A stretch of 64,000 bases of DNA from Flavobacteriales bacterium (GTDB taxonomy: Bacteria; Bacteroidota; Bacteroidia; Flavobacteriales_F; PHOS-HE28), in contig JADJCS010000008.1 in the NCBI GenBank assembly GCA_016703105.1, forward strand, positions 186,001-250,000, in the 5' to 3' direction. The stretch's first letter is position 1; the number at the start of each line of letters is the position of its first letter. The notes below the pieces were generated by a model. That model was not told the DNA's origin. It saw only the letters and a list, made by a program, of their open reading frames with translations, and did not search any database. The position numbers and the translations under genes were made by a program. Of this stretch, positions 19,322 through 27,626 are shown one piece after another.

Positions 19322-19900
19322 TTAAGGCTGTAGCCAGGACATCACCCGATCGTCCAGGGGGCTCATTTCCGCAGAAAGGCTCATCACCAAGTGGCCTTCT
19401 GTATCGATCAAGAACTTGTGGAAATTCCATTCCACCTCGGAGTCCTGCCCACCGTTCAGCGCTTTGTGTGTGAGCCACTGGTACACCGGATGTTGCTCCG
19501 CTCCCTTGGTGTGCACCTTGCTCATCATGGGAAAGGTGACGCCATAGTTCTGCTGGCAGAAGCTCTCGATCTCCGCTTCCGTGCCCGGCTCCTGGCCTCC
19601 GAAGTCGTTGCTGGGAAAGCCCACGATCACCAATCCCTTGTCCTGATAGGTCTCGTACAGCTCCTGCAATTGCCCATACTGCGGTGTGTTGCCACATTCG
19701 CTCGCGGTGTTCACGATCATCACCTTCTTCCCCTCCAAGGACACGAACGAGAAGGGCTTTCCGTGGATGTCCGTGGCGGTCAAACTGTAAAAGTCCTTCA
19801 CGGCTGTGGTGTCTTTCGGTTGTGCGTTCACGCATAGCGCTCCGGCGCAGGCCAGGAGCAAAGCAGCGACGGGGATGAACGAGAGGTGCTTATGTTTCAT
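19322..19900 (-). CDS. Glutathione peroxidase family protein (exported)
   Basis: This 192-residue thioredoxin-fold peroxidase has an N-terminal signal peptide ending near VNA-Q. The active site is NTASECGNTPQ with Cys as peroxidatic residue, plus GFPSNDF and EWNFHKFLID, which carry the catalytic Asn/Trp. Such enzymes usually take electrons from thioredoxin rather than glutathione. Its ATG overlaps the stop of the next gene (19897-20475) by four bases, so the two homologues form one operon. Confidence 0.9.
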   Translation of the reverse strand: MKHKHLSFIPVAALLLACAGALCVNAQPKDTTAVKDFYSLTATDIHGKPFSFVSLEGKKVMIVNTASECGNTPQYGQLQELYETYQDKGLVIVGFPSNDFGGQEPGTEAEIESFCQQNYGVTFPMMSKVHTKGAEQHPVYQWLTHKALNGGQDSEVEWNFHKFLIDTEGHLVMSLSAEMSPLDDRVMSWLQP

Positions 19901-20475
19901 GGTTTTGTCTCAGGGCGGATCAATGAAATGATCTCCTCGCTCAACGGGTCGGTGCCCGGATCGAACACCGCGACCAAACGGCCCTGCTCGTCGATCAGGT
20001 ATTTCTGGAAGTTCCACTTCACCTTGCTGTCCAGTGCGCCGTTGTTCGCTTTCTGTGTGAGCCACGCGTACACGGGGTGCATCGCTTTGCCCTTCACCTC
20101 CACCTTGCCCATCATGGGGAAGGTGATGCTGTACTTCTCCTCGCAGAACTTCGCGATATCTGCATTGGATCCGGGCTCCTGCCGCAGGAAATCGTTGCTG
20201 GGGAAGCCCACGACCATCAGGCCCGTGGCCGCATAGCGCTTGTGCAGCTCCTCCAACTTGGCGTACTGCGGTGTGTTGCCGCAGTTGCTGGCCGTGTTCA
20301 CCACCAGCACCTTGTGCCCCTTGAACTGGTCCATGCCCACCTCCTGCCCTGTGATGTCAGCGGCCTTGAGGCTGTAGAAGGATTGCGGTGGATCGACCGG
20401 CGGCAGCGGGTTCTGGGCCCGGCTGGAACATCCGAAGAGCGAGGAGAAGAGACTGATCAAGGCGAGCTTGCGCAT
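19897..20475 (-). CDS. Glutathione peroxidase family lipoprotein
   Basis: Also 192 residues and clearly a paralogue of the downstream gene: NTASNCGNTPQYAKLEELHKRY against NTASECGNTPQYGQLQELYETY, and KWNFQKYLID against EWNFHKFLID. It differs at the N-terminus, where LFSSLFGCSSRA is a lipobox with Cys16, so this copy should be lipid-anchored while its partner should be released into the periplasm. The frame is open upstream, but MRKLALISLFSS at 20475 is the natural start. Confidence 0.9.
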   Translation of the reverse strand: MRKLALISLFSSLFGCSSRAQNPLPPVDPPQSFYSLKAADITGQEVGMDQFKGHKVLVVNTASNCGNTPQYAKLEELHKRYAATGLMVVGFPSNDFLRQEPGSNADIAKFCEEKYSITFPMMGKVEVKGKAMHPVYAWLTQKANNGALDSKVKWNFQKYLIDEQGRLVAVFDPGTDPLSEEIISLIRPETKP

Positions 20476-20617
20476 GGGTAGGTAACACGCAAAGGTCGTG
20501 ATGGTTCGGGGGGAATAGGTCCTCTCGAACGACGAACATGCGTGATCCTTGCGGTGCGCGTCACAATTCGCCGGTGTCCGGCCGACCGGTACCTTGGTGG
20601 CGAACGATACAACGCAC

Positions 20618-21448
20618 ATGATGCACCGCTCCTTCTCCGCTCTGCTAATGCTCACTGCATTCGCGCCCACCCAGGCCCAAACGGTGCAGAAGTGCTGCGG
20701 CAGCAGCAACAGCACCTTCCTCCTCGGCAATCTGGCCACAGCGAACCACAGCCAGTGCCTCTATCTCCCGACAGACCTTACCGGCGCGACCGACGGAGAG
20801 ATCACGCGCATCTACTACCGCTATGGTACCACGGGACAAACGAGCGGCAATACCCTCACGAATTTCATGGTCCGCATGACGCAAACCTCCGCCACGGCCT
20901 TCGTTGGTGGCGATACGTTCTTCACCGGGCTCGATACCGTGCTCACCCGCGCTACCTTCACCATTGCTCCGGGAACCACGGGAGATTGGTTCGTGATCCC
21001 GCTTGACAGCGCTTTCACCTTCGATGCCTCGCTCACGCTCGTGGTGGACATCAGCTTCACCGGCAGTGCCACCACCAATTTCGGGACCTACAGCACCAAT
21101 TTGGCAGGACGCAAACTCTATTGGAACGACCTCACCTCGCCCACTGGAGAAAGTGTGGTGACCACCTGGCAGGACATCGGCTTCGATCTCGCGCCCACCA
21201 CGGGTGTGGTCGATCATTTCGCCGCCGCACCGCTCCTTCCCTATCCCAATCCCACCATCAGCAGCGTACAGTTGGCCGGGGCCGCTCCCAACACCCCTTT
21301 TCAGCTGGTCCACACCGATGGCCGCATCCTGCGAAGTGGAACGCTTTCACCCGAAGGCATCGACATGAACGGTCTGGATCCAGGGCTCTATTTCGTGGGG
21401 ATCCCCGCGCGTTCGGGCTGGCGCTATTCCGCGGTGGTGAAGGAGTAG
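20618..21448 (+). CDS. Secreted protein with T9SS type A sorting domain
   Basis: This 276-residue protein has a signal peptide (MMHRSFSALLMLTAFAPTQAQ), then a Thr/Ser-rich beta-sandwich region with no family I recognise, then a type A sorting tail of about 70 residues. The tail shows PLLPYPNPTISSVQL, FQLVHTDGRIL and LDPGLYFVGI, the three short motifs of Por secretion C-terminal domains. It is therefore exported by the T9SS to the cell surface. MHRSF one codon later is an alternative start. Confidence 0.82.
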   Translation: MMHRSFSALLMLTAFAPTQAQTVQKCCGSSNSTFLLGNLATANHSQCLYLPTDLTGATDGEITRIYYRYGTTGQTSGNTLTNFMVRMTQTSATAFVGGDTFFTGLDTVLTRATFTIAPGTTGDWFVIPLDSAFTFDASLTLVVDISFTGSATTNFGTYSTNLAGRKLYWNDLTSPTGESVVTTWQDIGFDLAPTTGVVDHFAAAPLLPYPNPTISSVQLAGAAPNTPFQLVHTDGRILRSGTLSPEGIDMNGLDPGLYFVGIPARSGWRYSAVVKE

Positions 21449-21571
21449 CGCAAGGCCTCTAGGCGCATGGCCCGCGAGCGCTTCCGAAGAGACGTTCCAT
21501 GCCCATGTTAAGCTTTCGGTCCGATGGTACCTTTCGCCACGATCCTCCGTACCAAGGTCCATTCGTACACC

Positions 21572-22414
21572 ATGAGAACCGTTCTCCTCACCGCCCTGAT
21601 GATCGCTGCGGGCCTTACCACTGTGGCCCAATACGAGGTACGCATCACGCATCCCGAGGCCTTGCGTACCAGTAACGACGTGCTGAAGGGCAAAGCCGCC
21701 AAGGCCGGTTTGCAGGCTGCGGGGCTGCCTGAAGATCAACAGCAGCAGGTCCTGCTGAACAGTTCGACCGACGTATGGCCGACCGGCCTGGCCAACGACA
21801 GCGCCCGCAAGGCCAACGCGCCGTACATCAAGAACTATTCGGCCTTCCGGCTCTTCAGCTATACCGAAGAGGAGGTGCCGCTCACTGTGGTGATGCTGCC
21901 CGCCAAGGACAATATCCACATGCCAGAGGAACTTCGGCCCGCCGCCGATCTCTTCGTGGTGCTGCCCGATTCAGCGCTCACCGCGGTGGAAGCCCCCAAG
22001 ACCCGGCCCGAGATCAGCCGGGGACCGCGGTGGAAGAACCGTGACATGGCCTTGATCCTGCGCCCTGACGAGCTCTATGCCACCTACGACCTGGGTAACG
22101 ACGAGACCGCCCGCAAGGCGTTGGAGGCGAGCGGGATGAGCCAACCCGAGATCGATGCGGTGATCTTCCGCAGCCACGAGCGGAACTGGCCCGATGGCAT
22201 CGATTCCTTCGACGAGCGGGCGCCCCTGCTCAACAACTTCAAGAAGTACAAGACTTACGTAGGCGCCGACTGGGACGACAAAGTGCTGGTGATCGTGCCC
22301 GTGGACAAGAACAAGTCCATGCCCAAGCTGATGCGTCCTTACGTGGACGTCTACTTCGTCTACGCCAAGACGGCGCTGCAAGTGAAAGCGCAGAAGAAAA
22401 AGAAGGGTAAATAG
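21572..22414 (+). CDS. Exported protein with two copies of a novel ~100-residue unit
   Basis: This 280-residue protein has a signal peptide (MRTVLLTALMIAAGLTTVAQ) and no known family. It contains an internal duplication. Residues 67-136 (DVWPTGLANDSARKAN, then VVMLPAKDNIHMPEELRPAADLFVVLPDSAL) align with residues 205-269 (NWPDGIDSFDERAP, then VIVPVDKNKSMPKLMRPYVDVYFVYAKTAL). The C-terminus is a Lys-rich tail. The start at 21572 is chosen for the signal peptide. It lies just upstream of the ccm run on the same strand, but a promoter-like element separates them. Confidence 0.7.
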   Translation: MRTVLLTALMIAAGLTTVAQYEVRITHPEALRTSNDVLKGKAAKAGLQAAGLPEDQQQQVLLNSSTDVWPTGLANDSARKANAPYIKNYSAFRLFSYTEEEVPLTVVMLPAKDNIHMPEELRPAADLFVVLPDSALTAVEAPKTRPEISRGPRWKNRDMALILRPDELYATYDLGNDETARKALEASGMSQPEIDAVIFRSHERNWPDGIDSFDERAPLLNNFKKYKTYVGADWDDKVLVIVPVDKNKSMPKLMRPYVDVYFVYAKTALQVKAQKKKKGK

Positions 22415-22420
22415 CTCGCC

Positions 22421-22428
22421 TACCTTCG
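22421..22428 (+). promoter_or_regulatory. -7-like element TACCTTCG before ccmB
   Basis: TACCTTCG differs from TAnnTTTG at one base and ends 9 bases before the ccmB ATG. The same TACnTTCG form precedes the genes at 63084 and 54044, at similar distance, which supports it as the promoter of the ccm run. Confidence 0.45.
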
Positions 22429-22436
22429 CGGCCGCG

Positions 22437-23132
22437 ATGGAAGGATCCCTTCCTCGCGACATGATGCGGCCCCAGGAGATCATCGGTCTGGTACGATTGG
22501 AAGTGGCGCTGGACCTTCGGCAGAAGGCCAGTTGGGCCGGCATGCTGCTTTACACGGTGAGCGCTGTCTACCTCTGCTATCTCGGGGTGCGCGGCGGACT
22601 TCCCCTGCCCACCTGGAACGCGTTGTTCTGGACCGTGCTGTTGTTCGCCGCCTTCAATGCCCTGGCCCGTTCGTTCCAACGCGAGGATACCGGCCGCCAG
22701 ATCTACCTCCACACACTGGTGGATCCGCGCAATGTCGTGTTGGCACGCACCCTCTACAACATGGCCGTGATGCTCGTGCTTTCGCTGCTCACACTGGCCG
22801 TCTACGTGCTCATGTTCGGTGGAGGGGTGCTGGACGAAGCGGAAGTGGGCGTCTTCGTGTTGAGCGTGGTGCTGGGAGGCACGGGCTTCGCCACGGTGCT
22901 CACGTTGATCTCCGCGATCGCGGCGCGTGCGGGAAATGGCATGGGGCTGACCGCGATCCTGGGGTTTCCGCTCGTGCTTCCATTGCTCCTTAGTGTCATG
23001 CGCGCGAGCAAGTTGGCGTTGGACGGAATGCCCTGGAGCATCACCAGCACCTACCTGCTCTGGCTGGTGCTGATCGACGTGCTCGCGCTGGCCTTGGCCT
23101 ACTTGCTCTTCCCCTACCTTTGGCGCGACTGA
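22437..23132 (+). CDS. ccmB: Haem exporter protein B
   Basis: This 231-residue protein with six membrane segments is the CcmB permease, which works with CcmA and CcmC to move haem or release haem-loaded CcmE for cytochrome c assembly. Key stretches are FAAFNALARSFQREDTGRQIYLHTLVDPRNVVLAR and the C-terminal LGFPLVLPLLLSVM. No ccmA ATPase gene is adjacent. The stop overlaps the start of ccmC by one base (TGATG). Confidence 0.92.
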   Translation: MEGSLPRDMMRPQEIIGLVRLEVALDLRQKASWAGMLLYTVSAVYLCYLGVRGGLPLPTWNALFWTVLLFAAFNALARSFQREDTGRQIYLHTLVDPRNVVLARTLYNMAVMLVLSLLTLAVYVLMFGGGVLDEAEVGVFVLSVVLGGTGFATVLTLISAIAARAGNGMGLTAILGFPLVLPLLLSVMRASKLALDGMPWSITSTYLLWLVLIDVLALALAYLLFPYLWRD

Positions 23133-24160
23133 TGAGCCATTGGTGGAAGGCCCTGGGCGTGGTACTCCTGTTAGGGGTGGTTCTGGTCGGTCTTCGCACT
23201 CCGCTCTCTCCCGCTTTGGTGCATGTGAGCGAGGACAAACTGGCCCCGGGGCCGGTGACGATCGAGGTGCTGGCGTACAACACACACTTCTCCGCTAAGG
23301 CCCCTCCCCAAGCTTGGATCGAGAACGATGGACAGCGTGTTTGCACCGACGCGGTGGAGGTCCTCGCCGACAACTCTTTGAAGCTCTCGTTCAGCGTACC
23401 TGCTGGGCTTCGGAAGGATCTGAGCCATCTTGTAGTCCACGATCCAAAGGCCGGCGCGATCACCTTGTACGATGCCTTCTGGACCGGCGCGAAGGGCAAC
23501 GGCATCGCCGACGCGCCCTGTCCTTCGATGAACGTACAGGCGAACACGGTGGAACCATTCCGCTTCCCGCACCGCAGCTTGCTGAACGAAAGCGTGCGCA
23601 ACCTCTTCTTCCACGTTCCGATGTGGTTCGCGATGATGGTGCTGATGACCATTTCCGTGGTCCACAGCGTGCGTTACTTGCGGAGCAACGATCTGGTACA
23701 GGACGATGGCGCATTGGGCGCGGCCTATGTGGGCCTGCTCTTCGCGGTGCTCGGCCTCGTCACCGGCAGCATCTGGGCCCGCGTGACCTGGGGCGCCTGG
23801 TGGACCAGCGATACGAAATTGAACGGCGCCGCCGTCACCACCTTGATCTATTGCGCCTACCTCGTATTGCGGGGCTCCGTGCCGGACGAGCGCAAGGCCG
23901 CGCGGCTCGCCGCGGTCTACAACATCTTCGCCTATGTCCTCATGGTGGTCTTCCTGATGATCCTGCCGCGCTTGAGCGATTCGCTGCACCCGGGGAACGG
24001 GGGGAATCCCGCCTTCAGCCAATACGATCTGGACGAGCGGCTGCGCCTGGTGTTCTATCCAGCGGTGCTTGGCTGGATCCTGCTCGCCACTTGGGCCTAT
24101 ACCCTGGCGCGCCGGGCACGCCGATTACAAACCCTCATGCACCATGCGCACGATGCGTAA
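23132..24160 (+). CDS. ccmC: Cytochrome c maturation protein CcmC
   Basis: This is a 342-residue member of the haem-handling CcmC/CcmF/CcsA superfamily. The tryptophan-rich WWD motif is present as RVTWGAWWTSD, with flanking FFHVPMWFAMM and AVYNIFAYVLM providing the axial His region. CcmC presents haem to CcmE. It is longer than the usual 230-250 residues because of an N-terminal extension of about 120 residues between the first membrane helix and FPHRSLLNESVRNLFFHVPMW, predicted to be periplasmic. MSHWWKALGV at 23132 is the natural start. Confidence 0.92.
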   Translation: MSHWWKALGVVLLLGVVLVGLRTPLSPALVHVSEDKLAPGPVTIEVLAYNTHFSAKAPPQAWIENDGQRVCTDAVEVLADNSLKLSFSVPAGLRKDLSHLVVHDPKAGAITLYDAFWTGAKGNGIADAPCPSMNVQANTVEPFRFPHRSLLNESVRNLFFHVPMWFAMMVLMTISVVHSVRYLRSNDLVQDDGALGAAYVGLLFAVLGLVTGSIWARVTWGAWWTSDTKLNGAAVTTLIYCAYLVLRGSVPDERKAARLAAVYNIFAYVLMVVFLMILPRLSDSLHPGNGGNPAFSQYDLDERLRLVFYPAVLGWILLATWAYTLARRARRLQTLMHHAHDA

Positions 24161-24383
24161 GCACGCCATCGCCACGTTCGTGGCCCTGATCCCACTGGGT
24201 ACCTTCGCATCCTCTACGGCGCCCTCCTGGATGGCCGACACCCTGTACAGCTCCGGCAAGATGACCGCCGTGATCGTCGTGGTGGCGGTCGTATTGGGAG
24301 GGATCGCCCTCTGGATGGCGGCGCTCGATCGCCGGTTGACACGCATGGAACGGGACATGAAGCACAGAGATCCGCAGGCATGA
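24144..24383 (+). CDS. ccmD: CcmD family protein
   Basis: This 79-residue protein has an N-terminal signal-like segment (MRKHAIATFVALIPLGTFA) and one membrane helix (MTAVIVVVAVVLGGIALWMAALDRRL) with a basic tail. The size, topology and position between ccmC and ccmE fit CcmD, which stabilises the CcmC-CcmE complex. The start could be MRTMRKH (24144) or MRKH (24153); both overlap ccmC. Its stop overlaps the ccmE start by four bases. Confidence 0.8.
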   Translation: MRTMRKHAIATFVALIPLGTFASSTAPSWMADTLYSSGKMTAVIVVVAVVLGGIALWMAALDRRLTRMERDMKHRDPQA

Positions 24384-24769
24384 AACGCACGCACATCATC
24401 GCCATCGCCCTGATCGCCGTGGCCATCGCCGCGCTGATCGGTTCGTTGAGCGACAGCAGCACCTACGCTGACCTGAGCGAGGCCATCGCCAACCCCGGCC
24501 GCGAATACCATGTGGTCGGCGTGCTGGACCGCAGCCAGGAGATCATTTACGAGCCGAGCCAGAACGCCAGCCTCACCCAGTTCACCATGCAGGACCTGGA
24601 AGGGCGCAGCTGCCGTGTGAAACTGGCAAAGGCCAAACCGCAGGACTTCGAGCGCAGCGAACGGATCGTGCTTATCGGCGAAGCTTCCGCCGACGGTGAG
24701 TTCCACGCCCGCGACATGCTGATGAAGTGCCCCAGCAAGTACAACGAGCAGAACAAGGTGGATGCCTAG
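24380..24769 (+). CDS. ccmE: Haem chaperone CcmE, C-x-x-x-Y type
   Basis: This 129-residue protein has one N-terminal membrane helix and an OB-fold beta-barrel (REYHVVGVLD, IVLIGEASADGEF). In most CcmE proteins haem is bound through a His in an H-x-x-x-Y motif. Here the site reads CPSKY with Cys117 and Tyr121, the C-x-x-x-Y form known from System I* of some deltaproteobacteria and archaea. It should carry haem from CcmC to CcmF. Confidence 0.92.
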   Translation: MKRTHIIAIALIAVAIAALIGSLSDSSTYADLSEAIANPGREYHVVGVLDRSQEIIYEPSQNASLTQFTMQDLEGRSCRVKLAKAKPQDFERSERIVLIGEASADGEFHARDMLMKCPSKYNEQNKVDA

Positions 24770-24826
24770 GGCAATGGTCCGTGTAGCGACGACCCACCGG
24801 GTCGACAAGCTACAGGTCGAAGAAGC

Positions 24827-27625
24827 ATGAACGAGATCGTCCACACTGCGGAACACACCTGGGCAGGTAGCTGGGGGCACGCGTTCACGTTGCTGAGCTT
24901 CGTGGGTGCGCTGCTCGCGCTGGTGGGCTACCTCTTCGCGGAACTGCGCAACGACGGCGCCTGGAAGTCCATCGGTCGCCTCGGCTTCCGCGTGCATTCA
25001 CTGGCCGTGCTGGGTGTGATCGTGGTGTTGTTCATCATGCTGTTCAACCACTGGTTCGAGTTCGACTACGTGTGGAAGCACAGCAACCGGCAGATGCCGC
25101 TGAAGTACATCCTCAGTTGCTTCTGGGAAGGCCAGGAAGGTTCTTACCTGCTTTGGACCTTCTGGCATGTGGTGTTGGGGAATATCCTCCTGTGGCGCGC
25201 GAAGGATTGGGAGGCCCCGGTCATGACCGTGTTCGCCCTGGTGCAGATCTTCCTTTCCACCATGTTGCTGGGCCTGTACATCGGAGACGTGCGCATCGGC
25301 AGCAGTCCTTTCCTGCTGATCCGCGAACTGCCGGAGAACCTCGGCCTGCCCTGGACCTTCATCCCGGACTACCTCAGCAAGATCCCTCAGTTCGCGGATG
25401 GCCGAGGACTGAACCCCTTGTTGCAGAACTACTGGATGGTGATCCACCCCCCCACGCTCTTCCTGGGCTTCGCAGCGACGCTCGTACCGTTCGCCTATGC
25501 GATCGCGGGACTTTGGCGCCGCCAGTTGCAAGCGTGGATCGCACCCGCACTACCCTGGACCTTCTTCGGCGTGATGATCCTGGGCACCGGCATCCTCATG
25601 GGTGGAGCATGGGCCTATGAGGCGTTGAGCTTCGGTGGTTTTTGGGCCTGGGATCCGGTGGAGAACGCCTCGCTGGTGCCGTGGATCACGCTGGTGGGCG
25701 CGGGCCACTTGATGCTCGTGAACCGCAACCGTACCACTTCGCTCTTCAGCACTTTCCTGCTCGTGCTGGTCACCTTCCATCTGGTGCTCTACAGCACTTT
25801 CTTGACGCGCAGTGGTGTTTTGGGGGATACCAGCGTACACAGCTTCACGGGCGATGGCATGATGCCGGGCCTCACCGTTTTTCTGCTCTTCTTCGTGTGG
25901 CTGGCTGTGATGCTGCTGCACGGCGATCGCGGTCAGCGGTGGTTCTATACGTTGATGTCCATCGCCCTGCTCACCATTGGCGTTGGGCTCGAACAACAAG
26001 TTCCGGCGATCCTCGGATTCATAGTGCTGAGCGCCATCTGGTCGGGTCTGGCGTACCGCCGCCACTTCCCCGCACCTGAGCAGGAAGAATCCCCCTGGAG
26101 CCGTGAGTTCTGGTTGTTCATCGGTGCGCTGGTACTGCTGCTCAGCGCCGCGCAGATCACCTTCACCACCTCGGTGCCGGTGTTCAACCTGCTGATCGCG
26201 CCGTTCCAAAGTCCCCTCGCGGTGCTCGCACAAAAGGTCGACAGCGAATGGCTCCTGAGCCTCTCGCAGGCGAAGCTCGCTCCTCCCGGTGAAGCCATTG
26301 CCCATTACAACAAGTGGCAGGTGCCCTTCGCTTTCATCATCGCCATGCTCAGCGCCTTCGTGCAATACCTGCGGTACAAGGACACGGATATGCGGCAGTT
26401 CCGCAGGCGCATCCTCTGGTCGTTCGGGATCGCGATCGGTATCACCATCCTGGCGGTGCTGCTGTTGAAGTATCAGTTCTCCGAACTGAACCTGATCCTC
26501 CTGTTCTTCGCCACGGCCTTCTCCGCCGCTGCGAACATCGCCTACGTGTGGCTCGGCGTGAAAGGCAACTTCAGCCACGCCGGGGCTTCCATCGCGCATA
26601 CCGGCTTCGCGCTCGTGCTTCTCGGTGCCCTGATCAGCACTTCGCGTCAGAACGAAATGAGCCGCAACACACAGAACATGGACCTGCGTTTTCTGAGCGA
26701 CGGCCTGGACAACAATACGGACATCCTGCTCTATCGCGGCGACACCATGCGCATGGGCGACTACTTCGTACACTACCGCGAGAAGCGCAGCGAAGGGGTG
26801 AACCTGCACTACGTGATGGACTACCACGTGCAGGAGCCGCGTGACTACCGCGAAGGGGACACTGTCCGTGTGGGTGAGATGCTCTTCCGCGCGAAGGACG
26901 CGCACCGGCCCGGGCCCATCTTCCTCAACGACCAACCCACGCATTGGACCGCCATCGAGGACTTCCCACGTCGTGCGCTTTGGAAGGCCAAGCATTGGAG
27001 CCCGGTGCGTCCCGGTGAAAAGGCCTTCGAGCTGGAGCCCTTCATCCAGCTGAACCCGCGCTTCGGCAACGTGGCGGAGCCCAGCACGAAGCACTGGCCA
27101 GAGAGAGACCTGTACACCCACATCCGCTACGCCGATCTTGCCGCGGACGACAGCACCGACATGGCCGGCATGCACTACATGCCGGAGCGGCTCTACGAAA
27201 AAGCCATCGGCGACACGATCATCACCCCGACTTGCTTGATCCTTCTGGACAGCCTGCGCGCGGTACGCGATAGCGTCACCCTTCGTGTGTTGGGACCGGA
27301 GTACACCGTATACGCCTTGCGCATGCGGGTGCGCGACCTCTACGATCGTGAGCGCTGGTTCGAGGCGAACCCGGTGATCATTTACCGCGACGGCCAGCCG
27401 GTGATCGGCAAGGGTTTCGATGTGCCCCAACTGCGCGTGAAGTTCGAACTGGCCACGGTGCAGGGGAACCAGGTGGGCGTGAACGTCTTCGAGCGCGAAT
27501 ACCTCGTGCTACAAGCCATCGTGTTCCCGGGCATCAACATCCTGTGGACCGGTTGCATCCTGATGTTCCTAGGTACGTTCATGGCGGTCCGCAAGCGGTT
27601 CCTTCAGCGACCCAGCAAGGCTTAA
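24827..27625 (+). CDS. ccmF: Cytochrome c haem lyase CcmF
   Basis: This 932-residue multi-span protein attaches haem to apocytochrome c. The signature WAWDPVENASL (about residue 275) is the WWD domain, and NYWMVIHPPTLFLGF precedes it with conserved His. Residues 620-900 form a large periplasmic domain before a last membrane helix. At 932 residues it is much longer than the 650-residue proteobacterial CcmF. No ccmG or ccmH follows. The gap of 57 bases from ccmE holds no clear promoter. Confidence 0.93.
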   Translation: MNEIVHTAEHTWAGSWGHAFTLLSFVGALLALVGYLFAELRNDGAWKSIGRLGFRVHSLAVLGVIVVLFIMLFNHWFEFDYVWKHSNRQMPLKYILSCFWEGQEGSYLLWTFWHVVLGNILLWRAKDWEAPVMTVFALVQIFLSTMLLGLYIGDVRIGSSPFLLIRELPENLGLPWTFIPDYLSKIPQFADGRGLNPLLQNYWMVIHPPTLFLGFAATLVPFAYAIAGLWRRQLQAWIAPALPWTFFGVMILGTGILMGGAWAYEALSFGGFWAWDPVENASLVPWITLVGAGHLMLVNRNRTTSLFSTFLLVLVTFHLVLYSTFLTRSGVLGDTSVHSFTGDGMMPGLTVFLLFFVWLAVMLLHGDRGQRWFYTLMSIALLTIGVGLEQQVPAILGFIVLSAIWSGLAYRRHFPAPEQEESPWSREFWLFIGALVLLLSAAQITFTTSVPVFNLLIAPFQSPLAVLAQKVDSEWLLSLSQAKLAPPGEAIAHYNKWQVPFAFIIAMLSAFVQYLRYKDTDMRQFRRRILWSFGIAIGITILAVLLLKYQFSELNLILLFFATAFSAAANIAYVWLGVKGNFSHAGASIAHTGFALVLLGALISTSRQNEMSRNTQNMDLRFLSDGLDNNTDILLYRGDTMRMGDYFVHYREKRSEGVNLHYVMDYHVQEPRDYREGDTVRVGEMLFRAKDAHRPGPIFLNDQPTHWTAIEDFPRRALWKAKHWSPVRPGEKAFELEPFIQLNPRFGNVAEPSTKHWPERDLYTHIRYADLAADDSTDMAGMHYMPERLYEKAIGDTIITPTCLILLDSLRAVRDSVTLRVLGPEYTVYALRMRVRDLYDRERWFEANPVIIYRDGQPVIGKGFDVPQLRVKFELATVQGNQVGVNVFEREYLVLQAIVFPGINILWTGCILMFLGTFMAVRKRFLQRPSKA

Positions 27626-27626
27626 A

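Noticed and set aside
25550..27430. Open frame of 626 codons on the minus strand inside ccmF
   Set aside because: It is an antisense shadow caused by GC-rich codons; the product is rich in His, Gln, Glu and Arg with no domain, while ccmF on the plus strand is unmistakable.
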